Assembly (NCBI GenBank): GCA_945911685.1
Contig: CAMEAW010000061.1
Coordinates: 1 to 14,873 of the forward strand
From: Bordetella parapertussis
Lineage (GTDB): Bacteria; Pseudomonadota; Gammaproteobacteria; Burkholderiales; Burkholderiaceae_B
DNA: 14,873 bases
Reading direction: 5' to 3'
Shown: positions 1 through 7,288 of the stretch, one piece after another
Numbering within the stretch: position 1 is the stretch's first letter
How the letters are laid out: the number at the start of each line of letters is the position of its first letter
Notes under the pieces: model-generated
The model's input: only the letters and a program-made list of their open reading frames with translations
Databases searched by the model: none
Told to the model about the DNA's origin: nothing
Translations under genes and position numbers: made by a program

Positions 1-1
1 T

Positions 2-178
2 GGTGGCGGCGTGAATGCTTTTTCGCGTTACGAGAAAGGTAGAGCTAAACCGCCGCTCGCGTTGGTGAAATTGCTCTGGGTGCTTAATCGACATCCCAAT
101 CTATTGAAAGAACTAAAGAGTATCGATGATTTAGGAATGGGGACTTCTGGTGGGTCAGTCGGCAGCTCGTCGCAATAG
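2..178 (+). CDS. mqsA: MqsA-family antitoxin, C-terminal part (5' end outside window)
   Basis: Only the last 58 codons are present, open from the window edge to a TAG stop. The reading begins GGGVNAFSRYEKG and continues with KPPLALVKLLWVL and a HPNLLKEL stretch. This is the pattern of the C-terminal Xre-type helix-turn-helix domain of MqsA/YgiT-type antitoxins, which bind DNA and repress their own operon with the MqsR-type toxin. The toxin gene would normally lie just upstream, outside the window, so I cannot say whether the pair is complete. The Ser/Gly-rich tail (about the last 12 residues) looks non-conserved. A near-palindrome, GTTG(G)AAGGCCTTCAAC, follows the stop but has no T-run. The family call rests on motif recall and is fairly secure; the function is inferred from the family. 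Confidence 0.72.
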   Translation, partial: GGGVNAFSRYEKGRAKPPLALVKLLWVLNRHPNLLKELKSIDDLGMGTSGGSVGSSSQ

Positions 179-414
179 TTGGAAGGCCTTCAACTTGTCC
201 TAAAAACGTTGCCACTCTCTGATAAACTCCCAACAATGTTGGAATATTAGTCAAAAAAAGAACTCTGTCAACTGGCTATCGCGTTGTAGGACTGCGCTGC
301 ATCAAGGTCCCAAGCAGAGTGGAGGAACTACGAAAATGCGGTGAAGACGTATAACGCAACTGCCTTTAATGCTGAAGGGGAGCTGTTGAAGAGCACATTA
401 ATATTTGGGGATTT

Positions 415-1314
415 TTAAGCCGTTGCATGTAGCTGGAGCTCTCTAGGCAGGTTTCGATAATGATTAGCCACCTCCCCGGGCGTGGTCAGCCAAATTTGAT
501 CGCGATAAGACATGATGTGTTGCAAGGCTTTTCGCAAGCGTGCCAGCCTAAACGGTTGACCCATAATGAAAGAATGTAAAGAAATTGCACAGACTAGCGG
601 CGTGTCAACAGAGCGTCGTAGCATTTCTTCAAAATTTTCAACCATCATATCGCAATACTCTTGCGCCGAATTATGTCGATAAGCAATCGCTGGTTGGTCA
701 TTCAGTTCGATTGGATATGGGACTGACAAAATAGGTTTGCCCTTGCTCTTGACCCAGAAGGGTTGTTCATCACAGATGCCCCAGTCGAGCACGTATGAAT
801 AATCGGCCTCAACCAGCAAGTCGGTTGTATTCAAGCTTGGGGTCAAGTAAGGGCTTAACCAACCTTGTGGCCGCTTACCATCCGCCTTTTGCATAAGGGC
901 GGTCACCTCGTTGATCATGGTGCGTTCAGTGTCTTCATCCATTTCGATTTGGCGTTCGGCGTTTGAGCGTCCATGTGCAATCATCTCGTCACCGCGTGCA
1001 CGATGGGCTTGTATCAAGTCGGGGCAGTGCGCATAATTCTCGGTGTTGACAATGACGCCGACATTGAGTTTAAGCTCATCAAATAATTCAATCAGACGCC
1101 ACTCGCCAACACGATTGCCATATTCACGCCACAACCAACTGCGTTGACTCCAGGGTTGAGTTTGGCGATCCAGATCCACACCGCATTGAACGCCATACGG
1201 AAAATGCTCGATATTGACAGCAATATAAAGCGCCAGCCGTTTGTTGTCGGGCCAGTTAAATTGCGGGCGAGATTTAATGCCTGAATATTGAAAGCGATTG
1301 TGTGAAGGTAGCAT
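415..1314 (-). CDS. PuuE-like polysaccharide-deacetylase-fold hydrolase (copy 1)
   Basis: This 299-aa protein has the NodB/polysaccharide-deacetylase fold as found in PuuE-type allantoinases and metal-independent cyclic imidases. Near the N-terminus is the WPDNKRLAL...VNIEHF strand. Here Glu36 occupies the place where sugar deacetylases carry a metal-binding Asp pair. His114 lies in EMIAHGRS, and His247 lies in SLHSFIMGQPFR, matching the H-x(4)-G-x-P-x-R signature of the PuuE branch. The likely reaction is hydrolysis of a cyclic amide, imide or ureide in the cytoplasm; no signal peptide is visible. It is transcribed away from a second, distantly similar hydrolase gene, with 73 bp between the two starts. 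The ribosome site is weak (GAGA). The stop overlaps the end of a possible small decayed ORF on the other strand. The substrate is not determinable; a true carbohydrate deacetylase is less likely. Confidence 0.75.
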   Translation of the reverse strand: MLPSHNRFQYSGIKSRPQFNWPDNKRLALYIAVNIEHFPYGVQCGVDLDRQTQPWSQRSWLWREYGNRVGEWRLIELFDELKLNVGVIVNTENYAHCPDLIQAHRARGDEMIAHGRSNAERQIEMDEDTERTMINEVTALMQKADGKRPQGWLSPYLTPSLNTTDLLVEADYSYVLDWGICDEQPFWVKSKGKPILSVPYPIELNDQPAIAYRHNSAQEYCDMMVENFEEMLRRSVDTPLVCAISLHSFIMGQPFRLARLRKALQHIMSYRDQIWLTTPGEVANHYRNLPRELQLHATA

Positions 1315-1387
1315 GGCGTTCTCTGTATGGGTTTAACTCAATCCGAAACCATGCTAGATTGACAACACACACATTGCAAGTGATTAC

Positions 1388-2287
1388 ATGGATTTGATGA
1401 TGACGATTGCGACACCTCCTAAAGCGTATCAATGGCCAAATGATTCACATCTGGCACTTTCTATCGTCATCAACGTCGAAGAAGGCGCCGAAGCCAATAT
1501 TCAAGACGGTGATAAGTACCCTGAGCCTGTCGATGAAATGGGCATCGCCTTAAAACACTCTGTGCGCAGTCTGATTAACGAATCCAACTATCAATATGGA
1601 TTAAATCGTGGTGCACCACGAGTACTGCGCTTGTTAGACCAACATCAGATCACCGCGACCTTCACGGCGTGTGCCTTAGCGCTTGAGCGCGCACCTGCTC
1701 TGACGCGTCAAATCGTGGCACTTGGCCACGAGATCACCTCCCATGGTTATCGGTGGGCGCATCAATTCAATATGACCGAAGAAGAAGAGCGTGCCTATAT
1801 TGTGAAAGCGCGCGACTCGATCGCGGCCACGACTGGGCAAGTGCCAGCTGGCTGGTTATCGCGTTACCTGACAACAATGAACACGCGACGTTTGTTGATT
1901 GAAGAAGGTTTCGTGTATCACATGGATGATCTCAGTGATGATCAGCCCTTCTGGGATCATGACCAAGGCCGCCCGATTGTGGTGATGCCTTACCAGATGG
2001 ACAACAACGATATGAAGATGTGGGCTGAGCCCTCATACACCCCAGATCAATGGCTGAAGTACGCCATCGATAATCTAGACTGGGCCTTGGGTGAAGGCAG
2101 GCATTCGGTGAATATGATGTCACTGGGTGTACATCTGCGCATCATTGGTCGCCCTGGAAGAGTCTGGGCACTTGAAAAGTTTTTAGCGTACGCTAAACAG
2201 CGCAGCCAAGAGCCGCATGGCCCTTGGATTACAACGCGCAAGGCGATCGCTGAACACTTCGCCAAGCACGTGCCCTTTAGTCTTTGA
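1388..2287 (+). CDS. PuuE-like polysaccharide-deacetylase-fold hydrolase (copy 2)
   Basis: This 299-aa protein belongs to the same superfamily as its divergent neighbour and has a similar layout. It has YQWPNDSHLALSIVINVEEG near the N-terminus (Glu31/Glu32), His119 in HEITSHGYRW, GWLSRYLT in the middle, and His249 in GVHLRIIGRPGR, again the H-x(4)-G-x-P-x-R signature of PuuE/cyclic-imidase-like proteins. The HEITSHGYRW segment is closer to canonical PuuE than the equivalent in copy 1. It is probably a cytoplasmic ring-opening amidohydrolase. The start is uncertain: ATG codons at 1388, 1397 and 1400 are all possible. None has a good ribosome site, and a TTGACA hexamer lies at 1359-1364, very close upstream. 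The 3' end overlaps the convergent GAF gene by 11 bp. Two paralogues side by side suggest successive steps or two related substrates. Confidence 0.76.
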   Translation: MDLMMTIATPPKAYQWPNDSHLALSIVINVEEGAEANIQDGDKYPEPVDEMGIALKHSVRSLINESNYQYGLNRGAPRVLRLLDQHQITATFTACALALERAPALTRQIVALGHEITSHGYRWAHQFNMTEEEERAYIVKARDSIAATTGQVPAGWLSRYLTTMNTRRLLIEEGFVYHMDDLSDDQPFWDHDQGRPIVVMPYQMDNNDMKMWAEPSYTPDQWLKYAIDNLDWALGEGRHSVNMMSLGVHLRIIGRPGRVWALEKFLAYAKQRSQEPHGPWITTRKAIAEHFAKHVPFSL

Positions 2288-2897
2288 CGCCTTCGCGATC
2301 AACATAGAACCCGTTTTCTGGTGGGTAGTTGGCCGTGAGCCATTGAGGCCCAGCTTGCGCCACCCATACTGAAGCTGCTAGGTGCGCAACGGCGACTAAT
2401 GCCTGTAGGTCTTCGTCGCGCATCGTGTTGCGGGCCTGTGCGGCGACAATGAGTTGACCAATAAACTGCCCTTGCCAGATTAACGGGGCAAAGACTGTCG
2501 AACCCATCCGAGAAGATTTCAGATACTGTCGAAACGTGCCATGCTCGTCAGTATTTTTAAGAATTTTTTTGGTTTTCGAGGCGTAGACTTGACCCGGATG
2601 GCCGCCGTCAATGGGTATGCACAGACGCTCTTGTTCGGGCGGAAAACCGACGTTGCCGCAGATCATGTGATAGCGCCGATCAGGCGTGACAAAGAAGGCG
2701 CCTGCTACAAAATATTGACGCTCGCCTTCTAGCAAGGCGCCAGGCTTTAGATGAGCTGTTCGATCGCCGAGCGTATCAAAACAGCCTTGCATCAGTTCGC
2801 GCATCGCTGAGATGGGGTCTTGCGCATTGAGTGCGGCCTGACCGCTTTCTTCAAGCATGGTGAACACTTGATCGGAAAAAGTTTGAGTTGCTGGCAT
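2277..2897 (-). CDS. Stand-alone GAF-domain protein
   Basis: This 206-aa soluble protein consists mostly of one GAF domain (about residues 25-175). A long N-terminal helix comes first, then the EGERQYFVAGAFF strand, PIDGGHPGQVYAS, the STVFAPLIWQGQFIGQLIV core typical of GAF strands, and a helix through DLQALVAVAHLAASVW. There is no kinase, cyclase or DNA-binding domain, so it may be a small-molecule sensor acting through a partner, or an accessory subunit. It sits 10 bp downstream of the CoA-ligase gene, and its ribosome site (AAAGGAG) overlaps that gene's TAA stop, so the two are co-transcribed and probably translationally coupled. Its 3' end overlaps the convergent hydrolase gene by 11 bp. 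The domain call is good. Its job next to a ligase is unknown; sensing the ligase substrate is a guess. Confidence 0.7.
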   Translation of the reverse strand: MPATQTFSDQVFTMLEESGQAALNAQDPISAMRELMQGCFDTLGDRTAHLKPGALLEGERQYFVAGAFFVTPDRRYHMICGNVGFPPEQERLCIPIDGGHPGQVYASKTKKILKNTDEHGTFRQYLKSSRMGSTVFAPLIWQGQFIGQLIVAAQARNTMRDEDLQALVAVAHLAASVWVAQAGPQWLTANYPPENGFYVDREGVKD

Positions 2898-2907
2898 ACG
2901 GGCTCCT

Positions 2908-4299
2908 TTAGCGGCGATCGATTAGGCGGATGGGTTTTTGACGGGCTTCAACGCCGGTGAGTGAAGCCAGCGCTGTGGGGGTAACAAGGTCAATATTGAC
3001 TTCGACGCCCAGTTTTCTTTTTAGAAGTTCACGGAAATGCGCGGCCAACGGTTCGGTGGCGGTTTCAGAGGTTTCAATACTCACAAGCAGGTCTTCTCGG
3101 CCCGACTGATCGCGTGTCAAGGTGCACAGGTATTCACCACTGAAACCGGGTGAGTCAGCCAAAATCGACGAGAGCGCCTGCGGAAACACGTTAATGCCTC
3201 TGAGTTTGACCATATTGTCGCTTCGGCCTAAAAAACCTTCGATACGACGAAAGGGCAAATTCAGCTTTGAAGAGCCAGGTAAGACACGCGTGACGTCGTG
3301 CGTATTGAAACGAATAATCGGAAAAATATCATCTGTAAACAAACAGGTTGCAATCAAGTCGCCCGGCGCCTCAGGCGCAACAGGTTTACCCGTATCGACA
3401 TCGCAAATCTCAATCCAGTGTGCATCTTCCATGACATGCAGCCCGTCGTGGTCTGAGCCCTCTGCTGCAATGAGTCCGGTGTCGCCCACGCCGTACCAGT
3501 CGAATAGTTCGACGCCGCCCCAGGCTGCTGATAAAGCATCACGCGCATCTTTTGAAAGATGTCCGCAGATCATTCGCAAAGGAATATCTCGACCCGGGAC
3601 AAGGCCTTGTTCATGTGCGACTTCGGCAAGGCGTTTGATGTAATCCGCGAAACCAACAATCACGGTTGCACCAAAGTCGCGCATAAACTCGACCTGTTTG
3701 ATCGATGAAGTCTCGATTCCGGTGCCTGCTGACACAAATAATGCATCAGTAAAGTGCAGCACTGCTTCACGGATGTAATGGCCGCCGTTCACCAGGCCAT
3801 GTCCATACACAGAATGCACGACATCACTTGCACACATCCCCGCCATTAAATAAGCCCGCGCAAGCATAAGATTTTGTACCTCACGCGTGCGGGGGCTATA
3901 CAGTAATGGTTGTGGTCGACCGGTGGTGCCACTGGTTGATTGCAATACCATCGGAATGATCTTGCCATCGACCGGAATATCTCGACCATGGTGATCGCCG
4001 AATGGGGGCTTTCGTTCGACAGAGGCCATGATTTCATGCTTGCCAAAACTGGGCAATTGATCAAGATCATCGAGCGACTGGATGTCAGGTATCGAAATGC
4101 CTGCTTCGCCCCATAGTCGTTGGTAAAACGGAATTTGCCAGGCGCGCTTGAGTTGTTTGGCAAAAAGTGCTTCTTGCCAGACGCGCAAGCTTGGAGGGCT
4201 CATTCCGACAAACTTATTTAAAAAGCTTGCGCCGGTTGGAAACTCGCTTCTAAGCGACTCAATGTTGATTGCGTCAAAGTAAGAGAGCGTATGTGGCAT
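2908..4299 (-). CDS. Phenylacetate-CoA-ligase-like AMP-forming acyl-CoA ligase
   Basis: This is a 463-aa ANL-superfamily adenylate-forming enzyme of the PaaK branch. The P-loop STSGTTGRPQ is at residues 121-130, the DWYGVGDTG motif at 267-275, RFNTHDVT at 330-337, the hinge/A8 region GRSDNMVKLRGINVFP at about 358-373, and the C-terminal catalytic lysine is Lys455 in ARQKPIRLIDRR. The expected reaction is carboxylate + ATP + CoA to acyl-CoA + AMP + PPi in the cytoplasm. I chose the ATG at 4299 because GAAGG precedes it at good spacing; an in-frame ATG 20 codons upstream (4359) lacks such a site. It heads a two-gene unit with the GAF gene and is divergent from the transporter operon, suggesting that the imported compound or its product is the acid activated. 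The real acid may not be phenylacetate. Confidence 0.8.
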   Translation of the reverse strand: MPHTLSYFDAINIESLRSEFPTGASFLNKFVGMSPPSLRVWQEALFAKQLKRAWQIPFYQRLWGEAGISIPDIQSLDDLDQLPSFGKHEIMASVERKPPFGDHHGRDIPVDGKIIPMVLQSTSGTTGRPQPLLYSPRTREVQNLMLARAYLMAGMCASDVVHSVYGHGLVNGGHYIREAVLHFTDALFVSAGTGIETSSIKQVEFMRDFGATVIVGFADYIKRLAEVAHEQGLVPGRDIPLRMICGHLSKDARDALSAAWGGVELFDWYGVGDTGLIAAEGSDHDGLHVMEDAHWIEICDVDTGKPVAPEAPGDLIATCLFTDDIFPIIRFNTHDVTRVLPGSSKLNLPFRRIEGFLGRSDNMVKLRGINVFPQALSSILADSPGFSGEYLCTLTRDQSGREDLLVSIETSETATEPLAAHFRELLKRKLGVEVNIDLVTPTALASLTGVEARQKPIRLIDRR

Positions 4300-4450
4300 G
4301 TAGGTAACCTTCAAATAATTGAACCACTTTAACCGAATGCCGGCCTGCGCCAAACGCAAAAAAATATTTTGCAGCTATGTCTTTACTCTTGGTGATTACC
4401 CCTATAAGATTAATTACGAATATCAGCCTCAAGTGGGCGACAATGCCCAA

Positions 4451-4522
4451 GCGCTTATCTATCGGTCAGTATATCTAGGCGCTTATATATCGGTCATTAT
4501 CTAGGCGCTTGTATATCGGTCG
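4451..4522 (+). promoter_or_regulatory. Three tandem 18-bp direct repeats upstream of the transporter operon
   Basis: Three copies of a near-identical 18-mer run head to tail: GCGCTTATCTATCGGTCA (4451-4468), GCGCTTATATATCGGTCA (4479-4496) and GCGCTTGTATATCGGTCG (4505-4522). The starts are 28 and 26 bp apart, about 2.5 helical turns. A TATCTAG-like linker precedes copies 2 and 3. They lie in the 248-bp region between the divergent CoA-ligase and transporter genes, ending 25 bp before the binding-protein start codon. Spaced direct repeats in such a place are typical of binding sites for a regulator acting on one or both promoters. A TATCAT hexamer (4526-4531) may be a -10 element, though it is close to the start codon. 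The repeats are seen directly; the regulatory role is inferred and no regulator gene is present nearby. Confidence 0.6.
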
Positions 4523-4547
4523 AAATATCATTTATCTGGAGCTCGCT

Positions 4548-5741
4548 ATGTCGGTCTTGTCTAACAAATCAAATCCTCATGCAATTAGTCGTCGTCGCTT
4601 TACCCAAGCCGCTGCCCTAGGCGCGGGCTCTGTATTGTTTGCGCCAACGATCTTGCGTGCGCAAGGCACTGGCATCATTAAGATTACGAACGTACAGGGC
4701 ATTACAGGGCCTTCAGCGGCCTTCGGCATTCGCGTGCGCGATGGGTCCTTGCTTGCCCTGGACGATATCAACAAGCTTGGTTTCAAAGATGCAAGCGGTA
4801 AGTCTTATAGATTTGAAATGAGCACTGCAGATATGGCTAATGATCCGCGTCAAGCGGTGACGCTGTTCAGGCAGGCTGCGGGTGATGCCTCGGTGACTGC
4901 CGTGATCGGCCCATCAAACTCAGTCGGTTTTATTGCAATGGTGCCGGTTGCAGCACAACTCAAAATGCCAATGGTTGGTGGCGGCTCAGGTGCGCCAGTC
5001 AAAGAATGGTCAACGTATGCGTGTCGGGTGAACCCAGTCTCGGCCACAGCCGTACCGGTGGTGCTTAAAAAAGTGGTCGCTAAGCACGGCCTCAAGCGTA
5101 TCGCTGTGATCTACGATCAAACACAAGATGCGCAGGTGGGCGACGCTGAGATTGTAAAAACAATGGCGGCCTCGCTTGGCTACACCGTGGTTGCCTTTGA
5201 GGCCTTCAGAACCGGAGATCAAGATTTCTCAGCGCAGATTTCAAAAATTCGTAGTACCAAGCCTGATGGTATTTATATTGCGGCGACAACGGGTGATGGC
5301 GTAAAAGTGGCTTCGCAAATTGTCGAGGCGAATATCAAATTGCCAATGATGACTGGTTTTGGCTCTTTTCAAGACCCAGTCTATTGGGATGGCACCAAAG
5401 GTGATATCAAAGGTGGCTACACGTTCTTGGCACAAGACTTGCAAGCACCTACGCCCGAACTTAAGAGCTTTCTTGATCGCTATAAGGCACGTTTCACGCA
5501 ATATGAAGCCACTTCGTTTTCGACCTATGGCTACGATGCAGTGTATACGCTATACGAAGCCATCAAAAAAGCAGGCAGTCTTGAGCGTGAAAAAATTGCA
5601 GCTGCTCTGGCTTCATTAAAAATCAAAACACCGCTTGGGACGAATATAACCTTCAATAACCCACCCGATGGCAACAACAACAGCCCTTCTGTTGTCGTCA
5701 TCAAGGTTAATGGGCGCGGCACTTACGACGTCGTTGCATAA
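4548..5741 (+). CDS. Liv-type ABC transporter periplasmic substrate-binding protein (Tat signal)
   Basis: This 397-aa protein belongs to the type I periplasmic binding fold (Peripla_BP_6; LivJ/LivK, UrtA, amide-binding relatives). A twin-arginine signal is visible: SRRRF at residues 14-18, the hydrophobic stretch AAALGAGSVLFAPTIL, and likely cleavage near LRA-Q at about residue 38. The mature part has VIGPSNSVGFIAMVPVA, IAVIYDQTQDAQVGDAE, and a DGIYIAATTGDG strand in lobe 2. It should capture a small polar ligand (amino acid, amide, urea derivative or aromatic acid) and hand it to the permeases encoded downstream. The ATG at 4548 is preferred because GGAG precedes it; an upstream ATG at 4509 would put 13 residues ahead of the Tat signal and lies within the repeat array. 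It is the first gene of the operon. Substrate specificity cannot be read from sequence. Confidence 0.88.
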   Translation: MSVLSNKSNPHAISRRRFTQAAALGAGSVLFAPTILRAQGTGIIKITNVQGITGPSAAFGIRVRDGSLLALDDINKLGFKDASGKSYRFEMSTADMANDPRQAVTLFRQAAGDASVTAVIGPSNSVGFIAMVPVAAQLKMPMVGGGSGAPVKEWSTYACRVNPVSATAVPVVLKKVVAKHGLKRIAVIYDQTQDAQVGDAEIVKTMAASLGYTVVAFEAFRTGDQDFSAQISKIRSTKPDGIYIAATTGDGVKVASQIVEANIKLPMMTGFGSFQDPVYWDGTKGDIKGGYTFLAQDLQAPTPELKSFLDRYKARFTQYEATSFSTYGYDAVYTLYEAIKKAGSLEREKIAAALASLKIKTPLGTNITFNNPPDGNNNSPSVVVIKVNGRGTYDVVA

Positions 5742-5742
5742 C

Positions 5743-6537
5743 ATGGGGTCATCGATCTTAGGGGTTGAACACCTTACCCGCAGGTTCGGTGGCCTTGTCG
5801 CGGTCAATGACATCAGTTTTGATGTTCAAAAAGGTGAAGTGTTGTCGATTGTCGGCCCCAATGGGGCAGGCAAGACGACGCTGTTTAATTTGATTACCGG
5901 CATTGATCGGGCCGATGTTGGCTCAGTCACGTTCGATGGTCAAAATGTGACAGGCTTTGCACCACAACGTCTGGCACAGATGGGCATTGGTCGTACGTTT
6001 CAAAATATCCGTTTGTTCAAAAACCTGAATGCCCTCGAAAACGTGATGATTGGTCGCGTAGCACGTACGCGTTCTGGCTTGTTCGACGCGCTAACTTGTT
6101 CGGCGCTCGATCGACGCGAGCGCACTGAGATGATTGAGCAGTCAGAGGCGCTGTTAGATTGGGTTGGAGTGGGTGCGAATCGGTTTCGTATGCCCTCTGA
6201 ACTGCCTTACGGCGATCAACGACGTGTAGAGATTGCGCGGGCGTTGGCCCTTGAGCCTAAGCTGTTAATTTTGGATGAGCCCACTGCAGGGATGGTTGCC
6301 CGTGAAGCCCAAGAGGTGATTAAGCTGATTGGTCGTTTGCGTGACGCAGGCGTAACCTTGATGTTGATTGAGCACAACATGAATGTGGTGATGTCGACAT
6401 CAGATCGTGTTGTTGTCATAAGTTTTGGTCAAAAAATTGCAGAAGGGACGCCTGCAGAAATTCGAGCTGATGAACGCGTCATCGAGGCCTATCTGGGTGT
6501 CGATGAAGATGAACCTACGACGGCGACGGCATCATGA
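5743..6537 (+). CDS. livG: Liv-type ABC transporter ATP-binding protein (LivG-like)
   Basis: This is a 264-aa ATPase. Walker A GPNGAGKT is at residues 38-45, the family's variant signature LPYGDQRRVEIARAL comes next, then Walker B LLILDEPTAG and the H-loop histidine in LIEHNM. The RRFGGLVAVNDISF start and the long insertion with GIGRTFQNIRLF are typical of the LivG branch. With the LivF-like partner it should power import through the two permeases on the cytoplasmic face. The ATG at 5743 begins 1 nt after the stop of the binding-protein gene and gives the usual LivG N-terminus. A longer in-frame reading into the upstream gene has no support. No clear ribosome site is visible, so translation is probably coupled. 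The Liv name marks the family; leucine/valine transport is not implied. Confidence 0.88.
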   Translation: MGSSILGVEHLTRRFGGLVAVNDISFDVQKGEVLSIVGPNGAGKTTLFNLITGIDRADVGSVTFDGQNVTGFAPQRLAQMGIGRTFQNIRLFKNLNALENVMIGRVARTRSGLFDALTCSALDRRERTEMIEQSEALLDWVGVGANRFRMPSELPYGDQRRVEIARALALEPKLLILDEPTAGMVAREAQEVIKLIGRLRDAGVTLMLIEHNMNVVMSTSDRVVVISFGQKIAEGTPAEIRADERVIEAYLGVDEDEPTTATAS

Positions 6538-7259
6538 GTCCACCCTTATTAAGTATTAAAGACCTTGCGGTCTCTTATGGTGCTGTGCCTGCAGTCAACG
6601 GGGTATCACTTGAAATCAATACAGGCGAACTGCGTGTGATTTTAGGGGCAAACGGTGCAGGTAAAACAACGATTATCAAAGCGATTTTGGGTTTGCAAAA
6701 GGCACGCCAAGGAAGCATTACGTTTAATGGTGATATCGATTTACTAAAACTTAAACCCCATCAGATTCATCAATTGGGTATCGCCTGGGTGCCTGAGGCA
6801 CGCCAGCTCTGGAACACACTTTCTGTGCTCGACAACCTCAAACTCGGTGGTTGGTGCGTCGATGACAAGAGTTTAGTTGACCAGCGAATTCAAGAGATGT
6901 TTGACAGGTTTCCGCGCTTAGCAGAACGTCGGGATCAAGTCTCAGGATCGCTGTCGGGCGGCGAGCAGCAAATGGTAGCGATTGCGCGTGCGCTGATCTC
7001 TTCGCCAAAACTAATTTTGATGGATGAGCCATCTTTAGGTTTGGCGCCTTTAGTTGTGCGAGATGTTTTTACGCTTGCCCGTGAGATCAACAAGACGGGG
7101 ATCTCGGTCTTGATGGTTGAACAAAATGCGCGTGCAGCACTCAAGGTCGCGAATTGGGCGTATTTACTTGAAACGGGTCAGATCATTGAAAGTGGTTTGG
7201 CTGCTGAGATTGCAGGCAAAGAGTCCGTGAAAGAAGTGTTCTTAGGTGGACACGCTTGA
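6534..7259 (+). CDS. livF: Liv-type ABC transporter ATP-binding protein (LivF-like)
   Basis: This is a 241-aa ATPase and second nucleotide-binding subunit of the importer. Walker A GANGAGKT is at residues 38-45, WVPEARQLWNTLSVLDNL is the Q-loop region typical of LivF, the signature is LSGGEQQMVAIARAL, Walker B is LILMDEPSLGLAP, and MVEQNA carries the LivF-type Gln in place of the usual H-loop His. The length is normal for the family. The start codon overlaps the stop of the LivG-like gene by 4 nt (ATGA), so the two ATPases are translationally coupled and probably made in equal amounts. The LivH-like permease gene follows after 29 bp. Identification as this family is secure; the transported compound is unknown. 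Confidence 0.89.
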   Translation: MSPPLLSIKDLAVSYGAVPAVNGVSLEINTGELRVILGANGAGKTTIIKAILGLQKARQGSITFNGDIDLLKLKPHQIHQLGIAWVPEARQLWNTLSVLDNLKLGGWCVDDKSLVDQRIQEMFDRFPRLAERRDQVSGSLSGGEQQMVAIARALISSPKLILMDEPSLGLAPLVVRDVFTLAREINKTGISVLMVEQNARAALKVANWAYLLETGQIIESGLAAEIAGKESVKEVFLGGHA

Positions 7260-7288
7260 ACGACATAGATTGTTGATTCGGAGAGATC

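Noticed and set aside
178..194. Near-palindrome GTTGGAAGGCCTTCAAC after the antitoxin stop as a terminator
   Set aside because: No T run follows on either strand; symmetry alone is not enough for a call.
1359..1387. Promoter with TTGACA and a GATTAC -10 for the rightward hydrolase gene
   Set aside because: TTGACA is perfect but the -10 at 17-bp spacing matches only half of the consensus and abuts the ATG; it would imply a leaderless transcript from 1397. Not strong enough to list.
3122..3643. 173-codon plus-strand reading frame
   Set aside because: It lies wholly inside the CoA-ligase gene on the opposite strand, has no ribosome site and low-complexity Ser/Pro-rich sequence; a shadow of the ligase codons.
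4319..4504. 61-codon frame in the ligase/transporter intergenic region
   Set aside because: It starts in the ligase leader, runs through the direct repeats and ends before the transporter gene; no ribosome site and no recognisable protein character.
4451..4522. CRISPR array or iterons
   Set aside because: Only three imperfect 18-bp copies with 8-10-bp gaps, in a divergent promoter region and without cas or rep genes; regulator sites fit better.
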